From Megaustenia siamemsis (taxonomy: Eukaryota; Mollusca; Gastropoda; Stylommatophora; Ariophantidae): a DNA stretch of 64,000 nucleotides. The notes beneath the pieces are model-generated. The model was not told the origin of the DNA, did not search any database, and worked only from the letters and a program-made list of their open reading frames with translations. The DNA lies in the NCBI GenBank assembly GCA_032433765.1, contig JAVIAB010000124.1, positions 73,891,746 through 73,955,745 on the forward strand. Reading direction: 5' to 3'. The position numbers and the translations under genes are program-made. Below, piece by piece: positions 31,949 to 42,770 of the stretch; position 1 is the stretch's first letter; every line of letters starts with the position of its first letter.

Positions 31949-33936
31949 AGAAGCGAAGAGAGCCATGACTAATGTAAAGACAGATCTTGGAAAGGTCCTG
32001 GCAAAAGCAACATACAAAGAATTAGACAATAAAGTGAAAAGTTCAGCAAGAAGAGATACAAGAGCTTATATAGACAATTTGGCAGAGAAAGCAGAGACAG
32101 CTGCAATTACAGGAGATAGCAGAACTCTCTATACTGTACAAAAGATGCTGACAAACACCTATACATCCAGTGGAACACCAATTCTAGACAAATCTGGATT
32201 AATGCTAACAACAAGCGCAGACACAAAAGCCCGTTGGGTGGAACACTTCAAAGAAATTCTTAATCGTCCACTACCCCACAGTTTAATAGATTTTGAAGCT
32301 GAAACACCAGCAGCAGAATTAGATGTAAATTTAGATGACTTCACCTTGAGCGAAATAGAAACCACCTTAAAGCATATGACCAATAACAAGGCTGCTGGAG
32401 AGGATAAGTTAACAGCTGAGATACTCAAGGCAATTGATAGCCATAATCTAATACATTTCCAGAAAATGTTCAACATCATTTAGAAAGCAGAGAAGACGCC
32501 TCATAAATGGAAAAAAGGAATCATTGTTAAGATTCAAAAAAGGGCAATCTTAGAGATTGTAACAACTGGAGAGGTGTGACACTTTTGTCAGTTACCTCAA
32601 AGTTATTCTGCAAAATCATCCTAAATAGAATAAAGGATTCAATAGATACAGTAATGCATGAAGAACAGGCAGGATTTAGAAAAGGGAGAAGCTGCCTTGA
32701 CCACATTTTCACTCTACGACTTATATTGGAGGAACACATTGAAAAGCAAAAACCTTTTGTACTTAACTTCATCGACTTCAAAAAAGCATTTGATAGTATT
32801 CATAGAGATTCTTTGTGGAAAATTCTGAAGCAAAATGGCTTACCATCAAAAATCATAAATATTATCAAAGACATGTATGATGGTTACACATGTGTAGTTC
32901 GAACAGAGGAAGGACTGAGCGAATGTTTCCCAATAGAGACTGGGGTTAAACAAGGATGTATTTTATCGCTCTTGTTATATGGAATTGTTATGGGCTTCAT
33001 AATGAAGAAATGCTGCACTGGTAGTAAAGGCATCGAAAGGACACAAGGAGACCATTTGGAGGACCTCGACTTTGCTGATGACATAGTTCTCATCAGCAGT
33101 CAGATAAAAACGATGCAAGAAAACACAAATGAACTATCATCAATAGCCAGCAAAATTGGGCTTGAGATCAATCATGAAAAGACTAAAGTCATGAAAAGCT
33201 TAATTCCAACAGATGACAAAATATACATTGAAAACAAACCAGTGGAAGAGATCGATCACTTTATCTATTTTGGAAGTCACATTGATCGAGAAGGGGATAC
33301 AAGCAAAGAAATTAGAATCAGAATAGCTAAAGCAGCAATGTCTTTCAGAAGCCTTGAAAAGTTGTGGAAATCAAAACTCATCAGCACAAACACAAAACTT
33401 AGACTATTCAAATCAAATGTACTATCAACCCTTAAGTATGCGTGTGAAAGCTGGAAAACAACAAGAGATATAGAAACAAAGTTGAACGCATTTGAAAATA
33501 AATGTCTAAGGAAAATACTTGGTATAGCGTGGAACGCATTCAAAACAAACGAGGAAATTAGAGAAATCACCAATCAACCACTAATATCTTGAGTAATAAA
33601 GAAAAGACGATGGTCATATGTTGGACATGTGATGAGAAGAGATAATAACCGAATAACAAAGCAAGCCCTCATGTGGGAAACAACAGGTAAGAGAAAAATA
33701 GGAAGACCCAGAGAAACACTGAGAAGAACATTGATGGGAGAGGCAAGAGCAGCAGGATTCGGCTCCCTCAATGAGATAGAGCTGCTTGCACAGAACAGAG
33801 ACAAATGGCGAGATATGATAAAATATCTTTAAAAGAATTGAAAACTGCTAGAACAAAAATTCAGATAAGAGAAGGAGTATCTTGGTCTACGCCCTATGGG
33901 CCGTCTACGGCTCGAAAGGTCAATAGATAGATAGAG
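31949..33936 (+). mobile_element. RTE-3 copy 1: RTE-type LINE, 5' truncated
   Basis: Flanked by a 9-bp TSD TTGAAGATG (31940-31948 and 33937-33945). A linker at 31965-32483 (KSSARRDTRAYIDNLAEKAE, NNKAAGEDKLTAEILKAI) is followed by a frameshift, then an RT and C-terminal frame at 32576-33592: EEQAGFRKGRSCLDHIFTLR, FIDFKKAFDSIHRDSLWKIL, GVKQGCILSLLLYGIVMGFI, LDFADDIVLISSQ (FADD box) and YACESWKTTRDIETK. After a TGA at 33592 the tail IKKRRWSYVGHVMRRDNNRI continues to 33832. The terminus is (GATA)n: 'gtcaatagatagatag'. Confidence 0.9.
32576..33592 (+). pseudogene. RTE-3 copy 1 RT and C-terminal region
   Basis: 338-codon frame with the RT palm (FKKAFDSIHRDS, CILSLLLYGIV, FADDIVLIS), the thumb (EINHEKTKVMKSLIPTDD, EEIDHFIYFGSHIDREGDTS) and a C-terminal helical part (NAFENKCLRKILGIAWNAFK). 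The stop at 33592 separates it from the final 80 residues. The palm has FADD in place of YADD. Confidence 0.9.
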
Positions 33937-34104
33937 TTGAAGATGTAAAGAAAATGCATATAGTGTGTCCAAAAGTTTGACTACCATGATTATTTTGAAT
34001 TTGGTACTGTATAAAGAATATTGTTTTTATAGGCAATACTAAAAAAAAGGAAGAAAAAAGTGGTATGGTGACAGCTTTACGTGGTAATGGACAAAACAAA
34101 AGTC

Positions 34105-34133
34105 GACGTTTCGGCGAAGTAGGCCTTCATCTG
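34105..34133 (-). ncRNA. Hammerhead-ribozyme-like core, left arm of Penelope-like copy B
   Basis: Minus strand reads CAGATGAAGGCCTACTTCGC then CGAAACGTC. The stem II segment and GAAAC/GTC are kept, but the conserved CUGAUGA box is changed at its second base (CAGATGA), so it is probably inactive. Confidence 0.7.
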
Positions 34134-34641
34134 GATGAACAACAAACACAAAAATTATATATAACGATATATTAACAAATCTAACTACATGGCGATAATA
34201 TGCTAGATACTAAAGAGAGGAAAAATAAAAAATGGTCACTTCCCTGTGTTCCTGAGCTGGATCAGTCTCTAAATGGACTGAATTGATATGGCAGGATGAC
34301 TGACTATAAATCTCTCTGGCCAGGAAGTCAGGTGAGAAGACGGAAAGGAAGGGTTCTAAAAATATGGGGAGGTGGGTACAGGATATGTGTAAACTATGCA
34401 CGTCTAACTCTGTGTGTGCACCTCGAATCGATGTGTAAACATAAGTATGTGTATGTAACAATGCATGCGTACAAGCATAAATCAGCACATATATTGCCGC
34501 AAGGCCCACAAAAGAAAAACCCAAAGGAGCCCAAATGTGCCAATACATATGCAGACAAATATATCCACATGTATAGGTTAAGTAGCGCTTGGGGGGTATG
34601 AAATATATAGTGGGTGTCCTATGAGTATGAGAGTGATATGT

Positions 34642-35199
34642 TCATTCCTTGGGGGGACAGCGAACCCAACTGGGCAATAAGGCGATTCTCAAGGGCGAAC
34701 CTGCTGCGATTGCTGGAGTGACATGAGACAATGCCAGTAACTTGCATGTCGAGTTTACCACTATGTCCAGGGAGTTGAAATGGGCAGACACCGGGCTGCC
34801 AGTCTTTTGCTCAACATCACGAAGATGCTCACGAAATCTGTCACTCAAGCGCCGTCCACTTTCACCCACATACGTCATCTGGCAGTGCTTGCATATTATG
34901 GTGTAGATGATATTACGCGACACACAAGTGAACCCCTCCTTGATGTCGAATCGCTTATTAGGGAACAAGACCGAATCGGTGCAAAGCACGTAGTCACAAG
35001 TTCTGCAAACTCGACGTCCACAAGGAACAGTACCAAGGTGTTTGTGGTTTGAGCTGGGGAGGCGGCTAGTGACAAGAATGTCTATCAGACTCCTGTCACG
35101 TTTGAAGGCGACCAAAGGAGGATCACTGAAAAGTAGGCGGGTAGTAGGATCTGAATGGAGAATGGAACGATACCGGTTAAGGATCCTCACCGCAGCCAA
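34642..35199 (-). CDS. GIY-YIG endonuclease of Penelope-like copy B
   Basis: An intact 185-codon frame. Residues about 1-60 (LLFSDPPLVAFKRDRSLIDI; VTSRLPSSNHKHLGTVPCGR) lie between RT and nuclease. A C-x2-C pair (CRTCDYV) precedes GFTCVSRNIIYTIICKHCQM, TYVGESGRRLSDRFREHLRD, the GIY-YIG core with its Tyr, Gly and Arg, and VEQKTGSPVSAHFNS with the later His. The C-terminal end runs into the inverted arm. The RT part of the element is missing, so the frame is a fragment, start not assignable. In Penelope-like elements this nuclease cuts the target for reverse transcription. Confidence 0.85.
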   Translation of the reverse strand: MAAVRILNRYRSILHSDPTTRLLFSDPPLVAFKRDRSLIDILVTSRLPSSNHKHLGTVPCGRRVCRTCDYVLCTDSVLFPNKRFDIKEGFTCVSRNIIYTIICKHCQMTYVGESGRRLSDRFREHLRDVEQKTGSPVSAHFNSLDIVVNSTCKLLALSHVTPAIAAGSPLRIALLPSWVRCPPKE

Positions 35200-35820
35200 G
35201 TTATGGGGGTGGTAGGTGAGGGTAAATATGGTCCTATCAGAGGAGCAGCAGGTTCGCCCTTGAGAATCGCCTTATTGCCCAGTTGGGTTCGCTGTCCCCC
35301 CAAGGAATGAACATATCACTCTCATACTCATAGGACACCCACTACATATTTCATACCCCCCATGCGCTACTTAACCTATACATGTGGATATATTTGTCTG
35401 CACATGTATTGGCACATTTGGGCTCCTTTGGGTTTTTCTTTTGTGGGCCTTGCGGCAATATATGTGCTGATTTATGCTTGTACGCATGCATTGTTACATA
35501 CACATACTTATGTTTACACATCGGTTCGGGGTGCACGCACAGAGTTAGACGTGCATAGTTTACACATATCCTGTACCCACCTCCCCATATTTTTAGAACC
35601 CTTCCTTTCCGTCTTCTCACCTGACTTCCTGGCCAGAGAGAGATTTATAGTCGGTCATCCTGCCGTATCAATTCAGTCCATTTGGAGACTGACCTAGCTC
35701 AGGAACACAGGGAAGTGACCATTTTTTATTTTTCCTCTCTTTAGTATCTAGCATATTATCGCCATGTAGTTAGATTTGTTAATATATCGTTATATATAAT
35801 TTTTGTGTTTGTTGTTCGTC

Positions 35821-35849
35821 CAGATAAAGGCCTACTTGGCCGAAACGTC
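35821..35849 (+). ncRNA. Hammerhead-ribozyme-like core, right arm of Penelope-like copy B
   Basis: Plus strand reads CAGATAAAGGCCTACTTGGC then CGAAACGTC. The stem II pairing GGCC/GGCC is perfect and GAAAC is kept, but the CUGAUGA box is CAGATAA, so two core bases differ. Probably inactive. Confidence 0.65.
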
Positions 35850-36029
35850 GACTTTTGTTTCGTCCATTACCATGTAAATCTGTCACCATACCACTTTTTT
35901 CTTCCTTTTTTTTAGTATTGCCATTATCATCAGCTTTTCAGCAGCTTCGCATCTCTACGCATCTTGGTGCATCTTGATGCCTTTACCTCTCATATTGTTT
36001 TTATACCACGGCGAGAAAGTAACTTTAAT

Positions 36030-37466
36030 TTGATGAAGAATTGATGGAATATAATTTGAAAAGTAATAGTGAAGATGAACTTGACATTATTAGTTCTGCA
36101 AGTGAACAAAGTGATTTGAGGGTGTCTACCCAGCCATCAACATTGATTGGAAAGACATGTGTAGGTTGGTGGAGAATATTATTTGAGTGTCCAAGATCAT
36201 CATCATCATCAGAGTTTAACAGTGAGTGAGTGACAGTAAATACAAACTACATAGTAGAAATTTGAACCAATTTTGTGGTCTTCCATTATTTTGAGACTAG
36301 TTTTCCATTCTTTTGACAACTCCAGTTCAAGCTGTTGTGTTGATGTGGATGAAAACAGTTCAGTGCTTGATTTTTTTCTGCTGCTTTTTATGGAATCATT
36401 GATGAGTGAAACAGATTTTTCAAGGACATTGTTCAGGATGCTTTTAACAGTGACACAATGAGTGTCTCTTTCATTGGACAGACACTAATTTGGATGAATT
36501 ATTTTGTTTTCTGACAGAGTATCTGTTTATGGCAAGAATAAATAAACTGAAGATAAATGAATACTGGTTGAAAGACACTTTACTGTGGACAGCCATATTT
36601 GCTGGAAATAATGTCTTGGAACAGACAGATTTTTAATACTTTTCAGAATGTTGCACTTTTCAAGTAACAGTGCTGATGCAGGTGTTGATCGACTTTTCAA
36701 AATTATAAGTGTGATAGAAAGACTGCATGTTTCATTTCAAAATGCATTCTCATCACACCAAAATGTTTGTATTGGAGAGTCATTCCTACTTTTCAAAATA
36801 AGATGATCATTTAAAGAATACATTTCATCAAAGCGAAGCAGATTTGGTGTGAAAACTTTTGTTATTTGTGACTGCAAAACTTATAACATTTCAGATTACA
36901 AGAAAAGAAATTTCTATTGCTGATTTCCACTTGGCCTTAATACAAAAAATTTGGAAAAATATTGTAAAGAAATGAGAGAGTGGAGGCAATTGACAGAGCA
37001 AATAAGATATGCCACTGTGACTGGATGCATTAACAATAGAGTCAACAATATAGAAGAGGAAAGGCCCATTGAAAAAATGCATTGTATGTTTTAAAAATAA
37101 AAAAAAGACGAGAATTTAGATGCATGTGCAAAGATTGTGATGTTGCATTGTGTGCTACTTCTTGTTTTGAAATGTTTCGTATACAAAAACATTACTGAAA
37201 TTTTTGTTTATTTATTTTCTTTTTATTAGCAAAATATCTGTAAAAAATTTTATTATCAACATATAAATATTGTGAAGTCCCTGGTAATGTAGAATAAATT
37301 ATGAGCTATACCATGTATATATTTTGGGGGATATAAACAGTTGTTGCAGTGAACATCTGACCATTTGATGTGCCGACAAAAAAGTATTTAACACTGTGTT
37401 GGCTTATAAGTGATATTATTAGCACTGCAGGTCAAGATTTTCTCTGAGGTCCTAGTAGCAAAAAGG
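36030..37466 (+). mobile_element. piggyBac-like element 1, decayed, one end found
   Basis: The N-terminal part (36041-36229) is acidic: SNSEDELDIISSASEQSD. After many stops the middle reads INKLKINEYWLKDTLLWTAI, then SFKEYISSKRSRFGVKTFVI (about 36800), a piggyBac core pattern. The end is CIVCFKNKKKRREFRCMCKD.CDVALCATSCFEMF (about 37081-37180), the cysteine-rich C-terminal domain of piggyBac transposases. The right end CCTAGTAGCAAAAAGG stops at TTAA (37467-37470), the piggyBac target. The left terminal repeat was not found. Confidence 0.75.
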
Positions 37467-37470
37467 TTAA

Positions 37471-37845
37471 GTTATGAGTATGTCAAGTCACAGATCTTTT
37501 ATATTTCATAAGCTATTATTTCAATCCATGCTGCTATGCCAAATATTAGGTTTTAGTCTGTCTTTTTCATCTCTTGTGTATAGTTCATGAAATTGTGTTG
37601 CCAGATACAGCACATCTAATTGCTCATATATATTAAAGATTTTAATATCTTCTTTTCTTTGTGATAGTTCAAAGCTTCTGCAGGTGTCAAAATATGCTAA
37701 TTTAATGTCAGTACCAACATTTGTGCTCTTCTTATAGAAGACATATCAATTTCTTTAACTGTATTCATGTATACAAATTTTCTGAAGCGATATGATATAA
37801 TATATGTGTTCTATTACAAAAGTATGAAATATTCTTGTTCTACAG
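37471..37845 (+). other. Intron before exon 6
   Basis: AT-rich non-coding sequence with no recognised element, ending in TTCTTGTTCTACAG. Confidence 0.5.
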
Positions 37846-38037
37846 ACCATAATGAGACTCAGAAAGGATGTCCCTGAGAAAATCAAGTACTTGAAGGCTG
37901 TCTTGCCAAATGTAGAATCTCTGGAGACTGGCATTCTTGACATGCAAGGCTGGTTGGTGGATGGAGAAAAGCTGCTGAAGTCTCACAAACTTGATGGTTC
38001 ACCTAATGAGACAGACATGCGGTTGGAAAATCATAAA
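37846..38037 (+). CDS. Host exon 6 (spectrin-repeat rod)
   Basis: Acceptor TTGTTCTACAG, donor CATAAA|GTATGG, 64 codons, phase 0. It encodes TIMRLRKDVPEKIKYLKAVL, then TGILDMQGWLVDGEKLLKSH (helix A with its conserved W) and NETDMRLENHK. Ends at the HK|xFF junction. Confidence 0.9.
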
Positions 38038-38283
38038 GTATGGGAGAAATGTAACATTTTTTAATGATATGTAATAATGTTTGGGCTTTCATTTAAATAA
38101 TAGTACAGTGAAGATGAAGAAAAATGATTTTTCAGATAAAATTTGTAAAATTTTGTAAATATTTCTACTTACCTTGCAAACATAATTGTGGTTTTTGGTC
38201 AACAAATTTCCAAAATAAAAGAGCAATTTTATCTTTATCTTTTATAAACTTTTCAAAGTTATTTTATTATTGTCTCCATCTAG

Positions 38284-38433
38284 GCTTTCTTTACTGAAAC
38301 GACCTACCAGAAATCCATCCTTGAAAGTAAAAACAAGGTCTTCCATAAAATTACCAGTGCTAAAGCAAAGCTCAAGAATGTTGATTTCATGCCAGCTGAG
38401 GACTTGATGAGTTGTGCCAATGAAAGATTTCAG
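38284..38433 (+). CDS. Host exon 7 (spectrin-repeat rod)
   Basis: Acceptor TGTCTCCATCTAG, donor TTTCAG|GTTATT (weak), 50 codons, phase 0. It encodes AFFTETTYQKSILESKNKVF, then SAKAKLKNVDFMPAEDLMSC and ANERFQ, helix B into the start of helix C. Joins exon 6 at HK|AFF and exon 8 at RFQ|DVV. The open downstream frame extends past the donor, so the exact donor is somewhat uncertain. Confidence 0.85.
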
Positions 38434-38934
38434 GTTATTAAATGGGCACTTGTATGTGTGTGTGTGTTGCTTACGTGTACTGTTATGTATAACTGACTGT
38501 TGTAAATGTTGTGAATTTATGAAACAAGATATTAAAACTGGGAAATTGTACATAAGCTGAGTGCTGGAGAACAATTTTTTTACACTTAAAGTTGTAATGT
38601 TTAAATAGTCCATTGTTCTTCATTTAGCATGGGGTACCAAAAAGCTAGCATATGGGAGTAGCTTAAAATCTATTTACAAAAGTAAGTTTGTTTTCTTCAT
38701 AGAAACATGTTGTTGTGCTTTTCATTGTGATTGCTCACATCTGTTGCTTTTCTTCAACATCAAAGACCTGAAAATTGTATTGATTCACTTGTGCTATTCA
38801 TGGCACATCTTATTTGTCAAGAACTCTTTACAATGAATGGATCCCTTTTGAAAAACATCAAGACTTAATTATTTAAATAATCTGTCTGATGAAAATTATT
38901 AGACTTTTTTGGTTTATCTTCTTTTTCTTCAGTG
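38434..38934 (+). other. Intron 7, left part
   Basis: AT-rich sequence with a short TG run at about 38454-38466. No gene or element recognised. Confidence 0.5.
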
Positions 38935-39500
38935 ATTAGCTACTGCTATGTGTTTAGACATTTAGACCAACATGGGCCATGAACATGATGGTGCATTTGG
39001 GGTCATCACTGGTTCCCCATTACTTGTTATGCAAGGTTGTTTCTGTGGGCCATATTTGTTTACTTAGTGTGTCGAGAATCCTGCAGGCCTGTTAGGATAT
39101 GCTCTATAGTTTGTCTGGATGCCCTGTAGTAACACATTGCCAAGTCACTGAGTCCTATCTTGTGTAGTTGTGCTCTGAGGCCACAGTGACCTGTTCTAAG
39201 TCTGAAGATCTTGCTCTGCTGAGTTTGTTTAAGCTGTTGTGTTCTGGCTCATGTTTTCTATATAACTCTCTCTATTCTGTTTTCCTAGCTTTATTTCTTT
39301 GAGGCTCTGGGGTTTGTTGGACTGTTGAAGGCTCCCACCTGCTTTTGCGAATTCATCTGCTTTCTTTTTCCAGGGATGCCACAGTGTGCCGGTATCAACT
39401 GCAGGACATCATCTGTCATTGCTGATTCTGAACATATGTTGTTCTTTATTCCCTGAATGAGTGTCCTGCTTCAGGCTTGACATCGCCTGTATGTTTGGCT
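38935..39500 (-). mobile_element. NLR-A copy 2: 3' fragment
   Basis: Minus-strand residues include a mutated RNase H end (about 39380) and then FRLRTGHCGLRAQLHKIGL (about 39210-39150), followed by CYYRASRQTIEHIL, which match the C-terminal block RLRTGHNRLYSHRYTKFKIG of NLR-A copy 1. A 5'-truncated, stop-ridden copy with a similar but diverged sequence. Confidence 0.65.
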
Positions 39501-40544
39501 TATCAGAATAAGAAGAAGAAATGTAATATGGATGAAATTAGCTCTTCTTATTATTCTCTGCTTATTCTTATTAGCTCTTCATCAACAAACATGATTAATC
39601 CAATTTAATTATTACAAGACAATTAAAACATGGATACAAATAATAGATACATTTATTTATTAGCTTAATAATACATGGATGTACATACAAGTGTAAATTA
39701 AGCATAGTGGTATATGCTGATATCCACTGAGTTATTTTTTTGTAGTACAGGCAGTCTTTCTAGTTTTGTCTGTTGTGTTACTTAGTCTTTTGGTATTACA
39801 TATTTAAAGGTGTTTGAAGTAATAAAGCATCCATAAATATGTCTACTTGGTCTATGTAGTGTTTGATCAATCCTTCTGTGGCATACTTCCACTGTGAAGT
39901 ATTAGTAAAAGCAATAGTATAGTGTATTCTTTAATTTACTCAATATCAATCAATTTTTTTTCTGTTCACTGAGCCATCAACATATGCTTGTGTCCACAGT
40001 TGTGGTGATCGTTTGTGTCTTTTATCAGCTACACTTGTTTTTACAATAAGCACCAATTTTGTCTAGCCATCCTTGTACTTTATGACATTGTGGTGCTTTA
40101 GGTGAACATGTCTTGCTGGTGTTGTTTTGAAATATAGCTCCAAGCCATTAAGATCCAGTTTGAGAAACCTTTTGTATTTGTCAACATCTGTGATGTAATG
40201 TAGAAATTGTGACTCACAAAGATGACACTGATTGGGCGAATTTACATCTGAAGAGAGGAATGTCGTTCTCTGTGGTAAGTTCAAAACAAAAGGCAAATCC
40301 TCAGGTAACATGTCTTCCAGCATACAAGGCAAGGATCTTGAATGTGCACTTGAAGATATGGATTTGGAGACTTATCCACCTGGCTCTGGTATCCCCTTAC
40401 AGCACAAGAATATGCAAATAGTATTTGAGGACATCATAGACGTGATCATCACCCTTTGCTACCTACTGGTGAAGAAAGGTAGAGCCAGGAAACACAGGCC
40501 AAGAATACAGTTCTTTGTTTAGTTTTAGAGTTTCTTTAGTTAGT
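39501..40544. other. Intron 7, middle part, with an unassigned minus frame
   Basis: AT-rich. A minus-strand frame of 89 codons (40332-40063) continues imperfectly to TQAYVDGSVN (about 39985), which recalls the first Asp block of RNase H, so this could be an old LINE remnant. A plus-strand frame (40232-40522, KGKSSGNMSSSIQGKDLECA) has no recognised domain. Neither is assigned. Confidence 0.3.
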
Positions 40545-40990
40545 TTTAGAGCTTCGACAGGTGTCCTCATTGCACAGTGGACAAGTCCATAAGTGCTTAG
40601 ATCTTTTTTGACATACATTCCTCAACATATAGCGACTAATGACACTTGTGTTATGTTGGTTGATAAGTCTTCTTTAGATTTCTGTGTAGCGCTCCCATCT
40701 GGCATCTCCCACCTTGATATGATATTCTTGAAGTCATTTCATGGTTGTGAATTCAGGATAATTTTTTTTTTTTTTTTATCCAGTGTCCCTGAGGGCATTC
40801 AAAATATCAGCACAGTCCATTGCCCTCAATGTACTCAATATCAGCCAAACAGGCGTCTGTCAGCATGTTCATTACCTTTTACACCCACCCTAGTATAAAA
40901 ATGAAGCAGACACTTGTTAGAATAGACTTCCCCAGAGACTCAAATCACTGCCATCTTGTGTCTAAGTGTACTTTAAAAACTTTAGCAAAA
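40545..40990 (-). mobile_element. NLR-B-like diverged 3' fragment
   Basis: The plus strand 'gcacagtggacaagtccataa...' (about 40572) parallels 'gcactccaaacatgtccatag' at 16396 in NLR-B copy 2. On the minus strand, an RNase H end GVKGNEHADRRLF lies at about 40880-40840. A (T)17 run lies at about 40760-40777. Confidence 0.55.
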
Positions 40991-41621
40991 CAAGCTGAGG
41001 GTGAGAAATAGGCAGATTTCTGTGAGAGGGTGAGCAAGGACAAATCATTGAAGTTATTCTGATGCTCCAAAAGAGTGTGGATAGTGCAGTGAAGAATAAT
41101 TGTGCTTGTCACTTCCAGTGCTTAGATCTTACCTGGCTGAGAATGGATGAAAACTAAGATAGAACGCTATTCTCTCACTATGTTGTGTTTTATAAACTTG
41201 GAAGCTTTGCCTTTTAAAAATGTTTTTGTCCTTTTGCATTCATCTCATAACCATTGTAATTAATGAACAACTTATTTGTTTTGGTGGCACTTTTTGTTGA
41301 TTGAAAGATGTTAGCTTTGAAATAATTTCACAATTAATAATTTGTTTTAGGCATTTATATAATTTATGCTTATTTGTTTTTGTTATTTTTAGAATGTTTG
41401 CCTTGATCATTCTTTTCCACATAAAAAAAAAAATAAAGTATTTTATCATTTGTTCTTTTACATGCATGTGAACAAAAAGGTAATTTTGTTTTGTTTTATT
41501 ATAAAAATATCATCATTGATTCCATTTTTAAACAGTAAGTTATTAGTGGGTTTTTATACGTTGATGCCATGACATCAAATGTTAACTCTAAAATAATGAG
41601 ACATTGGTGATGTATTTTCAG
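40991..41621 (+). other. Intron 7, right part
   Basis: AT-rich non-coding sequence with no recognisable element, ending in TGTATTTTCAG before exon 8. Confidence 0.5.
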
Positions 41622-41789
41622 GATGTGGTTGCAAGTGCCAAGGAATGGGAGCGAAGCTTGGAGACTCTTGCAAGATTGTGGCGGACATTACACCAGAAAC
41701 AACAGAAACTAGAGGAGTGGTTGGACACAGCCCAGAACATACTTGATGATAGTAAGGATGCTCCAGAGGACCTCATACACAAACATAAG
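41622..41789 (+). CDS. Host exon 8 (spectrin-repeat rod)
   Basis: Acceptor TGTATTTTCAG, donor CATAAG|GTAACA, 56 codons, phase 0. It encodes DVVASAKEWERSLETLARLW, then HQKQQKLEEWLDTAQNILDD (helix A with W) and APEDLIHKHK. Ends at the HK|xFF junction. Strong coding signature and good splice sites. Confidence 0.92.
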
Positions 41790-42143
41790 GTAACAAAGTT
41801 TATGAGCTAATTCTGACTATATTTTTAACTTCTGCTGTTTTTGTGTTTTTATTTCATTTAACAGTAATTAATTTTGGTTGCTGGAACTACACTCTACACC
41901 TTGAAAGTCCAATAAGACCAAAGATCTTCCTCTTTTATGATGGCTGGCAATAATTTTTTCAGTTCTTCAGATTTATCTATTTTCAAGATATGTCTTTTCT
42001 TGTTTCAACCACTTTCCACCACTCGCTCCATAAAAAAATGTAACTTTTTGTAACTATGTAAGCACAGTTTTTATAACAACATTTATCTGCAGCATCATTA
42101 ATAATCATACCATTGATTTTAATGATTTTTATTTTGTTAACAG
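41790..42143 (+). other. Intron 8
   Basis: 354 bp, AT-rich, no element recognised. One of the few introns without an obvious LINE. Confidence 0.7.
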
Positions 42144-42278
42144 ATTTTCTTTGATAGAACTGACCACCATCTGATGTCAGACTATGAAGCTAATGCCAGT
42201 GACATCTTAAAACAGCTTAATGTTACTGAACGCAAATTGTTGTCACAGACATTGAGTCATTTGAAGGAACGATGGGAG
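42144..42278 (+). CDS. Host exon 9 (spectrin-repeat rod)
   Basis: Acceptor TTTTGTTAACAG, donor TGGGAG|GTAGGT, 45 codons, phase 0. It encodes IFFDRTDHHLMSDYEANASD, then QLNVTERKLLSQTLSHLKER and WE. Its KERWE end carries the conserved W. Joins exon 10 at RWE|HVH. Confidence 0.9.
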
Positions 42279-42474
42279 GTAGGTTATGCAATAGGTTATT
42301 TGTAAGATGTGTGAACTGTTAATCCAAATCTTCACTATTGACCAAAAGAAGCCAACTTTGATTTCAAATTTGTTTTAATTCTTATATAAAACATAAGTTT
42401 TGTTTCCCAGTTTCTTACATTAACTGTATTAAAATTTCTTTATAATTTATTGAAAGTTCTTATATTTATATCTC

Positions 42475-42485
42475 ACTCTCTCTCT

Positions 42486-42524
<39 letters not shown>

Positions 42525-42770
42525 CGCGCGCATTCGTCTACCTTGGCTTTACGATCACAACCACCATCTTACTTGATGATGAGATAAATATCCAAAATGG
42601 AAAGGCAGCTTCTACATTTGGAAAATATCGACAAAGTGCATGGGACAACACAAATCTAACACTCAGGACAAAAATTCTAATTTATAAAAGCACACTTCTA
42701 TATGGATTTGAAAATTGCACTACTTATGCAGAATGCAGAGGAAGAAGAAGAAAAACAGTTAAATAGCTTT
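42475..42770 (+). mobile_element. (CT)/(GT)n tract and small RTE fragment
   Basis: A CT- then GT/GC-rich simple repeat (42475-42530) runs into FVYLGFTITTTILLDDEINI, GKAASTFGKYRQSAWDNTNL, TLRTKILIYKSTLLYGFENC, TYAE. This is the C-terminal region of a different RTE-type LINE (pattern FxYLGSTIxxxxxLDxEIxxRIGKAAxTF). A 5'- and 3'-truncated piece of about 240 bp. Confidence 0.65.

Larger units (their letters stand above)
34032..35991. mobile_element. Penelope-like element copy B: 2 kb fold-back insertion
   Basis: Exact 14-bp TSD ATATTGTTTTTATA at 34018-34031 and 35992-36005 brackets the whole unit. Arms of about 676 bp (34032-34707 and 35246-35921) are near-identical inverted repeats; a 538-bp loop (34708-35245) carries the first part of the GIY-YIG gene. 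The minus-oriented copy contains the endonuclease and the 3' region; the plus-oriented copy is the 3' region only, with about 70 bp more at its 3' end. Each arm has a hammerhead-like core. Such inverted partial copies are a known feature of Penelope-like elements. Confidence 0.9.

Noticed and set aside
35362..35697. Open frame of 111 codons antisense to the left-arm frame
   Set aside because: It lies in the 3' region of the Penelope-like inverted arm; both arms show mirror frames (34210-34548 and 35351-35620), so these are shadows of a non-coding repeat.
40209..40522. Plus-strand frames of 70 and 96 codons in intron 7, considered as an extra host exon
   Set aside because: No spectrin-like helix pattern, no phase-consistent splice sites, and the flanking host exons already join in frame.
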